Below are positions 24,793 through 32,171 of a DNA stretch of 64,000 nucleotides, one piece after another (the first letter of the stretch is position 1; each line of letters begins with the position of its first letter). Origin of the DNA: Sphingobium lactosutens DS20 (GTDB lineage: Bacteria > Pseudomonadota > Alphaproteobacteria > Sphingomonadales > Sphingomonadaceae); assembly GCF_000445105.1 (NCBI RefSeq), contig NZ_ATDP01000089.1:1-64000 (forward strand), in the 5' to 3' direction. The notes below the pieces were generated by a model, which worked only from the letters and a program-made list of their open reading frames with translations, was not told where the DNA came from and ran no database searches. The position numbers and the translations under genes were made by a program.

Positions 24793-25385
24793 AGCAGCTT
24801 CTCCATCCGGGTGAGGCGATCAATGGCGACCGGGCCATAATAGCGGCTGTCATATCCGTCGGGATGGCTCGACCCGACGAAGATCATGCCTTCCGGAATA
24901 TTGGGGCTGGCCGGCTGCCAGTGCCTGAGCGCTTTGCCGCTGCGCGTCGCAGGCTTGCTGACACCCATCAGCCGGTCATTGCAATAATACCAGCCATTTC
25001 GGCCCGAGCCGATGCTTGCCGGCCTCTCGACCATGACGATCCGGTCACCGGGCATGCACAGCGCATATTTGGTGACGGCGACAGGCCTGGGGCCGGCGAT
25101 CGCGTCCGCAAGCGTGAAGGAGACGAGATCGCCGCGATGCACGGGCCCGGGAGAGCGGTGTACCACCCAGGCCTTGATCGAAGGCGTCATCACCAGGGTG
25201 ATCTGCGGCATCGTTACCCAAGCGAAAAGGCCGATCGGCAGCACGATCCCATAGGCCTTGAAGAGTTGGGCGGGCCGCGCCGGTTGTCCAAGGCCGCTCG
25301 CGCCCAGCGCTACGGCCGCCCGCAGCGGCAGGTCTTTGAGTTCATGCCAGGCGCGCTTACCGCCGTGCCAGATGAGCGAGAGCAT
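24789..25385 (-). CDS. S26 family signal peptidase of the transfer operon
   Basis: ATG 25385 is chosen for its strong CGAGGAGGAGG Shine-Dalgarno, giving 198 residues. One transmembrane helix (about residues 43-63) precedes the serine in MTPSIKAWVV, and the lysine lies in VTKYALCMPGDRI, the Ser/Lys dyad of TraF(RP4)/LepB-type peptidases. The C-terminal SSHPDGYDSRYYGPV motif is typical. It probably processes pilin or other exported Tra proteins. The start lies 29 bp inside trbC and its stop overlaps the traF start. Confidence 0.9.
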   Translation of the reverse strand: MLSLIWHGGKRAWHELKDLPLRAAVALGASGLGQPARPAQLFKAYGIVLPIGLFAWVTMPQITLVMTPSIKAWVVHRSPGPVHRGDLVSFTLADAIAGPRPVAVTKYALCMPGDRIVMVERPASIGSGRNGWYYCNDRLMGVSKPATRSGKALRHWQPASPNIPEGMIFVGSSHPDGYDSRYYGPVAIDRLTRMEKLL

Positions 25386-26259
25386 CTCGTACCTCCTCCT
25401 CGCCGCCGAGGCGGCCATATTCCTCGAGAAGCCCGGACAAGGCGGCATCGCCCTGAACCAGATGCGCCGCGCGAGGACTCGCCTCGTCGCGCTCGCAATA
25501 GGGGAGCGTCGGATCGCCGGGGATCATCGCGAGCGCGGGAACTCGGGCGACGCCATGTTGCCGAAACACCAGCGGATCGACGATCACCTGCACGTCCCGC
25601 ATGGCGCAGGCCGGGCCTTCGCAGCCCGGATCGCGCCGCAGGATGGCGGCAGACAGCTTCGCCATCGGCGCCACTTGCCGCATCCCGCCCGGCATTCCGC
25701 GAAAGGCCATGACCCCACCGGCATGCTCGAGCTGCCCGGCGTAGGTGCGCAACGTCTCGATCGGCATCGACGAGGACACGAACAGGACCGGTACCCAGCG
25801 TTTGCCGACATCGGACGATACCACTCCCGCCAGCGCCGCCTGTTCCGGCTGCTCCAGTCCGAGCGCCTGCGCAATTCGGCGACTGGCGGCGTCGCGCTCG
25901 GCTGCCAGGCGCTCGCGCGCGGCGGTGATATCGGCCTGCGCGCGTTTCTCCATATCCGGATCGTTCCTGCGCGCCTTGAGCCCCTCGAAAGCCCGGCGCT
26001 GCGCTGCGGCGTCGGGCCTGGCGGGCAGAGCGGGCGAGGGGACAGACGTGGCCTTCACCTTGCCGGCCGCGCGTTTCATCCGCTCCAGCGCAGCTGCGCC
26101 TTCATCCTGGATGCGCGCACGCGCATTTTCGTTATCCGTCTGATCGCTTCCAGCCTGCGGCTCGTCGGTCCGCGCCGAAGCGGGCGTGGATAGGGGCGCA
26201 AGCATGAGCCCTGCCAGAAGCAGGGCGCGCCTAGTTGCTGATCGTCTGCATATAGGCAT
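25357..26259 (-). CDS. trbC: TrbC, F-type pilin assembly protein
   Basis: A 300-residue protein with a signal peptide (cleavage near TPASA), a charged helical region of about 130 residues, and the F-type TrbC domain (WVPVLFVSSSMPIETLRTYAGQL...GGVMAFRGMPGG, then VIVDPLVFRQHGVARVPALAM). The fold is thioredoxin-like. This is the F-system TrbC, unrelated to P-type pilin TrbC. It acts in the periplasm in pilus assembly, and its gene overlaps the TraN-like gene upstream by 29 bp. Confidence 0.92.
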   Translation of the reverse strand: MPICRRSATRRALLLAGLMLAPLSTPASARTDEPQAGSDQTDNENARARIQDEGAAALERMKRAAGKVKATSVPSPALPARPDAAAQRRAFEGLKARRNDPDMEKRAQADITAARERLAAERDAASRRIAQALGLEQPEQAALAGVVSSDVGKRWVPVLFVSSSMPIETLRTYAGQLEHAGGVMAFRGMPGGMRQVAPMAKLSAAILRRDPGCEGPACAMRDVQVIVDPLVFRQHGVARVPALAMIPGDPTLPYCERDEASPRAAHLVQGDAALSGLLEEYGRLGGEEEVRDALAHLARR

Positions 26260-27325
26260 CGATCTTGTCCTTCATGTCGATCTGGATTTCGGATTGGGCG
26301 CGCGCTTCGACGTCCGCATAATATTCGGAGAGGTCCATCCGCGAGAAATCGAGCGCCTGGAATTCTTCAGGCGTGAAGCCCCGGCAATAGGGGGTCTTCG
26401 GCGTGCCCCAGCCAATCGCGCTGAAGGCCTTCAGCTGCGGTCGCCCCTGTTCCTGGATGATCCGGCCAAGCTTGGTGTTGAAGCAGCAATGGCCGCGGGC
26501 CTTCTGCACGCAGATGCCTAAGATCTTCGAGGAGCAATAGCTGCCGACCTCATGACACATGCCCGAGCCGCGCAGCATGCCCACTTCCATGTCCTGCTGG
26601 TCGCAGCCCTGCAGCAGCACCTCGATCATGAAATTGACCGCGAGGCTGATCGCGATCGATGTGGGATCGATCCCGACGATGATCGCATTGGCGCCGGCGC
26701 TCGCGGCCTGGCTCGCAGTCGCGCCTGCCTTGAAGGCGGTGTAGGCGGCTTTCATGCCGGTGAAGACGCCCTTGGCGACCGCGATCTTGGTCGAGATGGA
26801 CGAGATCGAACCGCCCATGCCGTCTTTTACGATCTTGCCCTTGTCTTTGCAGCAATTGGAGAAGGTCGTCTTGAGGCCGGCAGGACGGCAGCGCGCGGCG
26901 CGCCCGGAAAATATCTCGATCGTGCCAAGACAATTACCCTCGGCATCGACGGCGCCATCGGCCTCGACACCCGGATCATCCACCGCCGGATCGTCGACGA
27001 TCGGGTTGGCGCTGGTGTTGATGCAGGCATTGGCCGAGCAGGCCGGCGCGCCGCCACTGGCCGGCACTTCGCAGCCATATTGATCGCCAAGCGGGCAGTG
27101 CAGGGCGCCCGAGACGTCGGCCTCGCACATCGTCTGCCCGATCGGGCACATCCAGCCACCCGATGCCGTCAGATGGCAGCTCGCCGTCTCGCCATCATCG
27201 GCGGCATCGCCATTGCCGTTCAGATCGACCGCGCACAGCTGCTGGGCCGCGGCATTCGACGGGCACAATAGCATGCCTGCCATCAGCATCAGGGCTCCGG
27301 CGAGCAGGGATATACGCGCGCTCAT
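26231..27325 (-). CDS. traN: TraN-like Cys-rich protein, second (C-terminal-type) unit
   Basis: A 364-residue exported protein with over 20 cysteines. Its N-terminus has short Cys repeats (CHLTASGGWMCPIGQTMC), and the rest carries TraN C-terminal features: FSNCCKDKGKIVKDG, GICVQKARGHCCFNTKLGRIIQEQGR and GWGTPKTPYCRGFTPEEFQALDF. TraN is the outer-membrane mating-pair stabilisation adhesin of F systems. Another TraN-like gene precedes it with a 4-bp overlap, so TraN functions seem split over two polypeptides. Confidence 0.85.
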   Translation of the reverse strand: MSARISLLAGALMLMAGMLLCPSNAAAQQLCAVDLNGNGDAADDGETASCHLTASGGWMCPIGQTMCEADVSGALHCPLGDQYGCEVPASGGAPACSANACINTSANPIVDDPAVDDPGVEADGAVDAEGNCLGTIEIFSGRAARCRPAGLKTTFSNCCKDKGKIVKDGMGGSISSISTKIAVAKGVFTGMKAAYTAFKAGATASQAASAGANAIIVGIDPTSIAISLAVNFMIEVLLQGCDQQDMEVGMLRGSGMCHEVGSYCSSKILGICVQKARGHCCFNTKLGRIIQEQGRPQLKAFSAIGWGTPKTPYCRGFTPEEFQALDFSRMDLSEYYADVEARAQSEIQIDMKDKIDAYMQTISN

Positions 27326-29253
27326 CGCACGCTACTCGTGCAGACGAGGTCGGCGCCGCCCAGACGCACGGTCTGCATCATCACCGCCGCCTCGGGGAAA
27401 TCGTCGAGGCAGCCACATCCCTGGACGAGTTCTTCGCCTTCACCGGCCGGGCAGACATTGCTGTCCTGGCACGCGTGATAGAAATAGTCCCAGCCCGTCG
27501 AACTGGTCTGTTTCGCGCCGGTAACGCCATCGGGCGCGGCGGCCGTGTTCACCATTGGTTTGCGGGTCTTGCAGATCGGCTCACAGGCATTGACGCTGCC
27601 ACGGTCGGGCAGGGCAAAATTGCGCGTCGTCAGGCTATAGCTCCCGTCAGCGCTTCTCACCCGGTCAGCGAGCAACGTCTCGGTCGAATGATCGATGATA
27701 TAGGCGCCGCGCGAGAGATCCGGTTGCGCCGCCTGTCCCAGGTCCACCGTGCACCGGTAGCCTCGCTCGCGCAGGAAGAAGTCGCGAGTGATCTGCGTGG
27801 CGCAGATGCCGGTCCCGAAGAGCCGGGTCTGCGGTAAGGGCGACAGGCCGGTGTTGACACCATTGCGAAAGCTGGTGACCCCGTCCACCACTTCGTCCTG
27901 CAACCGACATGTATCGATCGAAGCATAGGCGCCGCAGGTGTCGACGAGCTGCTCGGTCGTCTTGCAACCCGCGTCGACCTTCGCCTCGATCGACGCATAG
28001 GCTTCGCCGCCATCGGCAACCGCGACACGCAGCCAGATGTCGTGATCGCTCTGTGTCATCCGCGAGGTGAGATCGAGGCCGGGGTAGACATAGAAGGCGC
28101 CCTTCTTCTCGCATTTGCCGGGCGGCAAGCCCGTCCCGGTCCAGCTTTGCGGACCCGATCCGACCAGTTCGCCATCGACCCGGATCTGGGCCCAGTCGTC
28201 AGCACCGAAGCGGGTCAGCAGCACCTGCTGGAGCCGGTCGACGTCCTTGACGCGCAGCGTCATGTGGAAATCGAAGATCGAGCAGGAACCGCCCGAGAGG
28301 CTGTTGTCCGCGGGCGAGCCCATCACGAAGGTCAGATTGTCGGCGCTCGAGGCATAGGTCGCATAGCCGCCCGAGACCCGATCGATGATCTTGTCCGCGG
28401 TGATTTCCTCCTGCGTGATCTGCCGGGTGATCGTGCAATTCCGGCTCACCTGCGACGTGCCGGCGCCGGTCGAGGAAGCCGAGAGCGCCTGGAAAACGCT
28501 ACTCGCCTGGGCGGCGGCATAGGCGTCGCCGGCAATGGCGTTCGGATGAGCCTTATACGCGGTGGCCCCGATCTGGGGCTGCGCCGCGCAGGCGGTTGTC
28601 TGCGCGCCGGTGTAGCGGATGACCGGCCCGTCGATGGACGCTTGCGCGATGCCGACCCGCGCATCGGCGTTGGTGAGCGCGCCGACGACCCCACCGCCAA
28701 GGTCCTTGAGCACGGAGGCCATGTTGCCCCAGACCAGATTGCTGCCGCAGCTGTTGTTGACGCAGTAACAGCCGGCGAGATCGGTCAGTTCGACCTCGCT
28801 GAGCTTGAGCGATCCCGACGCCGATGTGTCCCAGCGGAAAAAGCGGCAGGCGTCCCAGCTGCCGGGCGTACAGGAGATGATCCCGTTGGCGCAGATGCCC
28901 GAGGCAGGAACGGGCAGGGTCAGCGCCTCGTCGAAACTGCCGTCGAGATCCCTGTCGCGCGAGATTCTGAGCGTGCCGATATCGCCGGTCGCATTGGGCT
29001 GGGCGAGCAGTTCCAGCAATGTCGCGGTCTTCTGGCAGGCCAGGTTGGGCGTGAACGTCTTCGAGGAATCGACCGTGCTAATCGTCTGCCCGGCAAGACC
29101 CGGGGTCACATAATTCTCGAGAATGGCATCGCTGTCCGCGCTTTTCTCGCGCGCGGCGGCCGCGGCGGCACGAGCCCGGTCTTCCGCCGTCTGCGCATGT
29201 GCAGGAGCGGGCAGGCACAGCGCCGCGACAAGAGCGAGGGCAGGACGCCTCAT
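27322..29253 (-). CDS. traN: TraN-like mating-pair stabilisation protein, first unit
   Basis: A 643-residue exported protein with a signal peptide ending in APAHAQ and many cysteines. It has beta-rich, carbohydrate-binding-like segments (SCSIFDFHMTLRVKDVDRL, QIRVDGELVGSGPQSW) and a Cys-rich C-terminus (QDSNVCPAGEGEELVQGCGC). The layout fits the N-terminal part of F-type TraN. It should sit in the outer membrane and contact the recipient cell. Overlaps with both neighbours (4 bp) show strict translational coupling. Confidence 0.85.
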   Translation of the reverse strand: MRRPALALVAALCLPAPAHAQTAEDRARAAAAAAREKSADSDAILENYVTPGLAGQTISTVDSSKTFTPNLACQKTATLLELLAQPNATGDIGTLRISRDRDLDGSFDEALTLPVPASGICANGIISCTPGSWDACRFFRWDTSASGSLKLSEVELTDLAGCYCVNNSCGSNLVWGNMASVLKDLGGGVVGALTNADARVGIAQASIDGPVIRYTGAQTTACAAQPQIGATAYKAHPNAIAGDAYAAAQASSVFQALSASSTGAGTSQVSRNCTITRQITQEEITADKIIDRVSGGYATYASSADNLTFVMGSPADNSLSGGSCSIFDFHMTLRVKDVDRLQQVLLTRFGADDWAQIRVDGELVGSGPQSWTGTGLPPGKCEKKGAFYVYPGLDLTSRMTQSDHDIWLRVAVADGGEAYASIEAKVDAGCKTTEQLVDTCGAYASIDTCRLQDEVVDGVTSFRNGVNTGLSPLPQTRLFGTGICATQITRDFFLRERGYRCTVDLGQAAQPDLSRGAYIIDHSTETLLADRVRSADGSYSLTTRNFALPDRGSVNACEPICKTRKPMVNTAAAPDGVTGAKQTSSTGWDYFYHACQDSNVCPAGEGEELVQGCGCLDDFPEAAVMMQTVRLGGADLVCTSSVR

Positions 29254-29579
29254 GGCCGGATCTCGCTCGGTATGATCAGCCGGGAACCGCAGCGCAACCG
29301 GAACAGAAGCACCTCGCCAGCGGGCGCGGCGAGCTCGGCGCGAAACACTGCCTGTCCTTCAAAAACGGTCAGCGTGGCCACGACGACAGACGGCGAGGAG
29401 GGGCGCACCGCCTGTCCATCGCCTGTATTCACGGCCACGCCGACCGCCCGACCAGCGCCGCAGGGGGGATGCGACGCCGGCCTAACCGCATGGGGAACAC
29501 CCGGCGCAATGGAATGACGGGCAAGCCATCGGCTGTTCCCGGGCGATTCCATGTGGTCAGGGAAAGAAGGACCGGTCAT
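29250..29579 (-). CDS. Small hypothetical protein between traU and traN
   Basis: A 109-residue protein that overlaps traU and traN by 4 bp each, the same spacing used throughout this operon, which supports it as a real gene. The C-terminal half (VVVATLTVFEGQAVFRAELAAPAGEVLLFRLRC) is beta-like. No signal peptide, membrane segment or known motif is evident. Function unknown. Confidence 0.55.
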   Translation of the reverse strand: MTGPSFPDHMESPGNSRWLARHSIAPGVPHAVRPASHPPCGAGRAVGVAVNTGDGQAVRPSSPSVVVATLTVFEGQAVFRAELAAPAGEVLLFRLRCGSRLIIPSEIRP

Positions 29580-30589
29580 GGCGTCGAGACCCCGGCGCAG
29601 CAGATCGTCTTCTCAAACAGCATGAATTGGGCATTGTCCTTGCCCGGCGCATGCTTGGCACTGGTCCAGAGCGCGCCGGGACGGCCGACATTGACGCACT
29701 GGCTGCCCTTGACCGGTTCCATCAGCTGGAACTTGTAGCGGCTCTTGGTCCACACCGGCTGGGGAATGAAGGAACAGCCATCCGCCGAACTGACGGTGAG
29801 CGCGCCGAGCCGGCCCATCATGAAGACGCCGCGGGCGGCAAGGCCGGCCCAGGCCTCGACGCTGTCCCCGAAATGAATATCGCCGGCGATGGGATAGGTC
29901 GCGCCCCAGCTGCCCATGCACCAGAACAGCGGATCGACGACCTTGCCCGCGGCGGCCGCGGCGCTGTCGGCCATGCAGGCGAGCCCCGCGGCCGGATTAC
30001 CGAACAAGATTGCCTCGGGCTGGATGATCGCGCCCAGCGTCGCCGACTGCCAGGTCGGCAGGACCTCGGTGATGAGCGCGACATCGAAGCCGTCGTCCTC
30101 GATGCAAGGCAGGTCCGTGAACATGTCGAGCATCTTCCAGACCGGCGCGATATAATAGTGCATCTGCGCGAACATCTTGCGGGTGTTGGTACCGTCGGCG
30201 AGGCTGCTCTGGCTTCCCTGCAGCTTGCCGCCGGTCGGCATGATGTCTGCCCCCAGCGCCATCATGCAGCCCGGTTCGGTCACCACGTCGACCATCCGGT
30301 TGGGCGACCAGAAGCTGACCTTCACCCCGAACCAGAAGGTCACGCCCTTGCGACAGGCGCACAGTGGCTTGGAAGCCGATTGTGCGTCGAGCGCCTTGCC
30401 GAGCGGATCGCTGGGTCCGACCTTCACGCCGCCGATGGTGATCGGGAAAATGCAGTTCCAGCGTACCTTGGTGATCGGGTTGAATACCGTGCCCGCCTCG
30501 CATTTTGAGGCATGAGCCGGAGCAGCGAGCGCCAACGCGGCGAAACCGCAACCCAGCGCCAGCAGTCGGCGAAGGGACAATCCTTTCAT
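29576..30589 (-). CDS. traU: TraU, F-pilus assembly / DNA transfer protein
   Basis: A 337-residue protein with a signal peptide (cleavage after APAHAS) and the TraU signature at its mature N-terminus: VFNPITKVRWNCIFPITIGGVKVG. Further family features are FWFGVKVSFWSPNRMVDVV and the Cys pairs in SKPLCACRKG and LACMADSAAAAAGKVVDPLFWCMGSWG. TraU is periplasmic and needed more for DNA transfer than for pilus formation. It overlaps traW by 4 bp upstream. Confidence 0.95.
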   Translation of the reverse strand: MKGLSLRRLLALGCGFAALALAAPAHASKCEAGTVFNPITKVRWNCIFPITIGGVKVGPSDPLGKALDAQSASKPLCACRKGVTFWFGVKVSFWSPNRMVDVVTEPGCMMALGADIMPTGGKLQGSQSSLADGTNTRKMFAQMHYYIAPVWKMLDMFTDLPCIEDDGFDVALITEVLPTWQSATLGAIIQPEAILFGNPAAGLACMADSAAAAAGKVVDPLFWCMGSWGATYPIAGDIHFGDSVEAWAGLAARGVFMMGRLGALTVSSADGCSFIPQPVWTKSRYKFQLMEPVKGSQCVNVGRPGALWTSAKHAPGKDNAQFMLFEKTICCAGVSTP

Positions 30590-31245
30590 CGCGCGGCCCT
30601 CCGGTCTGTCTTGCTCCTGTCGACCTCGGTCAGCACCAGTTTCTGCCCCGCCTGGCTCACGATCACCGGCGCTACCCTCAGCCCAAGCCGCGCCTTGACG
30701 CGCTCCTCGAGCAGGAACAGCGCCCGGCCATGACGTTCGCCAAGGGTGATCGCGTCGGCGTCACGCGGACCACCGGCAGCGAGCAAGATGAAATCCGAGG
30801 GCCGAGCGGTGCGCAGGGCCCAGTCGAGCTCGGCGGGATGCACGACAATGAGCCGCTGCGGGAGCGACACAAAGCTAAGCGGATTGAAGCTGTAGCCTTT
30901 GGCGTACAGCAGCTTTCCGTCCTGCAAGCGGATATCCTGATCGAGCGTATAAAAGGGAATCACCGTGCGATTCCGGTCGGCTCGCGCGATCCCAAGCGTC
31001 GCCGCCTTCATCGCCGACCAGCGCTCGCGCGGACCGAAGGCGGCTTTCATGTCGGGAATCTGCGCCGCCCGGCCTTCGATCTCGCTCAACGCATCGGGCT
31101 CTGCGATTGGCCAGGTGCGGCCTATCGTGCTGGTCTCCGCAGGGAGCGATGACGCCATGAGCATTCCGGCCGTCATCGTCATCGCCGTGAAAACGCGAAG
31201 GAATGCGGGAGGCGGGGAAGGCCGGCACGTTGATCTAGCGGCCAT
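30586..31245 (-). CDS. traW: TraW, F-pilus assembly protein
   Basis: A 219-residue protein; a hydrophobic signal segment lies at residues 18-36, so an internal Met start (residue 22 or 24) is possible. The TraW body is clear: IGRTWPIAEPDALSEIEGRA at the mature N-terminus and LRTARPSDFILLAAGGPRDADAI near the C-terminus. TraW acts in the periplasm with TrbC and TraU. It overlaps a small membrane-protein gene upstream and traU downstream. Confidence 0.92.
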   Translation of the reverse strand: MAARSTCRPSPPPAFLRVFTAMTMTAGMLMASSLPAETSTIGRTWPIAEPDALSEIEGRAAQIPDMKAAFGPRERWSAMKAATLGIARADRNRTVIPFYTLDQDIRLQDGKLLYAKGYSFNPLSFVSLPQRLIVVHPAELDWALRTARPSDFILLAAGGPRDADAITLGERHGRALFLLEERVKARLGLRVAPVIVSQAGQKLVLTEVDRSKTDRRAAR

Positions 31246-31471
31246 GGCGCCGCCTCCAATAGGGCTGGGGGGTCTTGCGATCCTCGCCGAGGGCGGCTGT
31301 AATCAAGGCGGCGGTGGCAATGATCGCGGTAATCGCGACGAGAAGGCGGAACAGTCCGGGCACCGCCGGCAGTTGCCAGGCGATAAAAGACTGAACCAGC
31401 AGCAGCCCCTGGCTTCCGACGATCAGACGGATCGGCCCTGGTGCCGGCGTCGAGGAGAAGATGCCGTTCAT
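31235..31471 (-). CDS. Small membrane protein in the tra operon
   Basis: A 78-residue protein with two hydrophobic stretches (about residues 13-33 and 38-62) and a basic C-terminus (PQPYWRRRHGR). It overlaps traW by 11 bp and the upstream membrane gene by 4 bp. Position between traC and traW is where F systems place small proteins such as TrbI, but the sequence does not let me assign it. Confidence 0.6.
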   Translation of the reverse strand: MNGIFSSTPAPGPIRLIVGSQGLLLVQSFIAWQLPAVPGLFRLLVAITAIIATAALITAALGEDRKTPQPYWRRRHGR

Positions 31472-31845
31472 GGCCGCCTCCAGCGCCCGGCGACGCTGCG
31501 AACATGCCGGGCCAGCGCATCCCAGGGGACAAGGATGAGGCCTGTCGAACCCGCGCCCATGCCGGCGCAGATGCCGACGACGATCGCGCCCTGCAGCGGC
31601 GCACGCAGGCTCGAGGCGGCCATGAAAGCGAAGAGCGCCGAGACAACCATGCCGGTGGTCACCAGGATCGTGTAGCTGACCCTCGCGAACCGCCGTTCCG
31701 CCTCGATCACGGTGACGATCGCATGCGCCACCGCCGCGATTCCGAGCGCCTGATTGTTGAGGCTGCGCGCATAGGCGAGGAGCGCGTGGATCTCGGCGCC
31801 CGCTTCATAGGCAGGTTCGAAGTCCTCATCATGGTCCGGGTTCAT
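31468..31845 (-). CDS. Small membrane protein in the tra operon
   Basis: ATG 31845 gives 125 residues; the longer open frame upstream is antisense noise. An acidic N-terminus (MNPDHDEDFEPAYEAG) is followed by a helix and two or three hydrophobic segments (SYTILVTTGMVVSALFAFMAAS, GAIVVGICAGMGAGSTGLIL). It overlaps the preceding and following genes by 4 bp. Not recognised beyond membership in this operon type. Confidence 0.6.
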   Translation of the reverse strand: MNPDHDEDFEPAYEAGAEIHALLAYARSLNNQALGIAAVAHAIVTVIEAERRFARVSYTILVTTGMVVSALFAFMAASSLRAPLQGAIVVGICAGMGAGSTGLILVPWDALARHVRSVAGRWRRP

Positions 31846-32171
31846 CGCGCCCTCCACTGCGACAAGCGCGAGAAGAGCATCCCGCAGGCGCCTGACAGGC
31901 CGATCAGCAGCATGCCGCTTGCAAAGCAGGCGGCCGCCACGATGAGCCCTGTGCGAACCGTCTGGAGTGGTGGCTGGTCGAGCGCGAGACCTGCCGCGAT
32001 CACGAGCCCGCCCATCATGCAGGTTTCGATCGCCACCAGGCGCAGCCGCCACTGGAACGCCGCTGCCTCGGCGCGCTTTGCGACGCGGGCCTCGATGATC
32101 GTCTCGATGGCGGGGTCCTGCTCCCAGTCGATCGCCAGCTGGTCGGGATGAGGTTCGGACTTGGGCATCAT
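31842..32171 (-). CDS. Small membrane protein following traC
   Basis: A 109-residue protein (tandem ATGs at 32171 and 32168 overlap the traC stop). It has a charged N-terminus and two hydrophobic helices (about residues 46-64 and 70-96, TGLIVAAACFASGMLLIGLSG). It shares its acidic-head, two-helix layout with the next gene, and the two may be distant paralogues or partners. Function unknown. Confidence 0.6.
   Translation of the reverse strand: MMPKSEPHPDQLAIDWEQDPAIETIIEARVAKRAEAAAFQWRLRLVAIETCMMGGLVIAAGLALDQPPLQTVRTGLIVAAACFASGMLLIGLSGACGMLFSRLSQWRAR

Noticed and set aside
28042..29517. Long plus-strand open frame antisense to traN
   Set aside because: High-GC antisense frame without domain features; the minus strand carries a signal peptide, Cys pattern and coupled overlaps.
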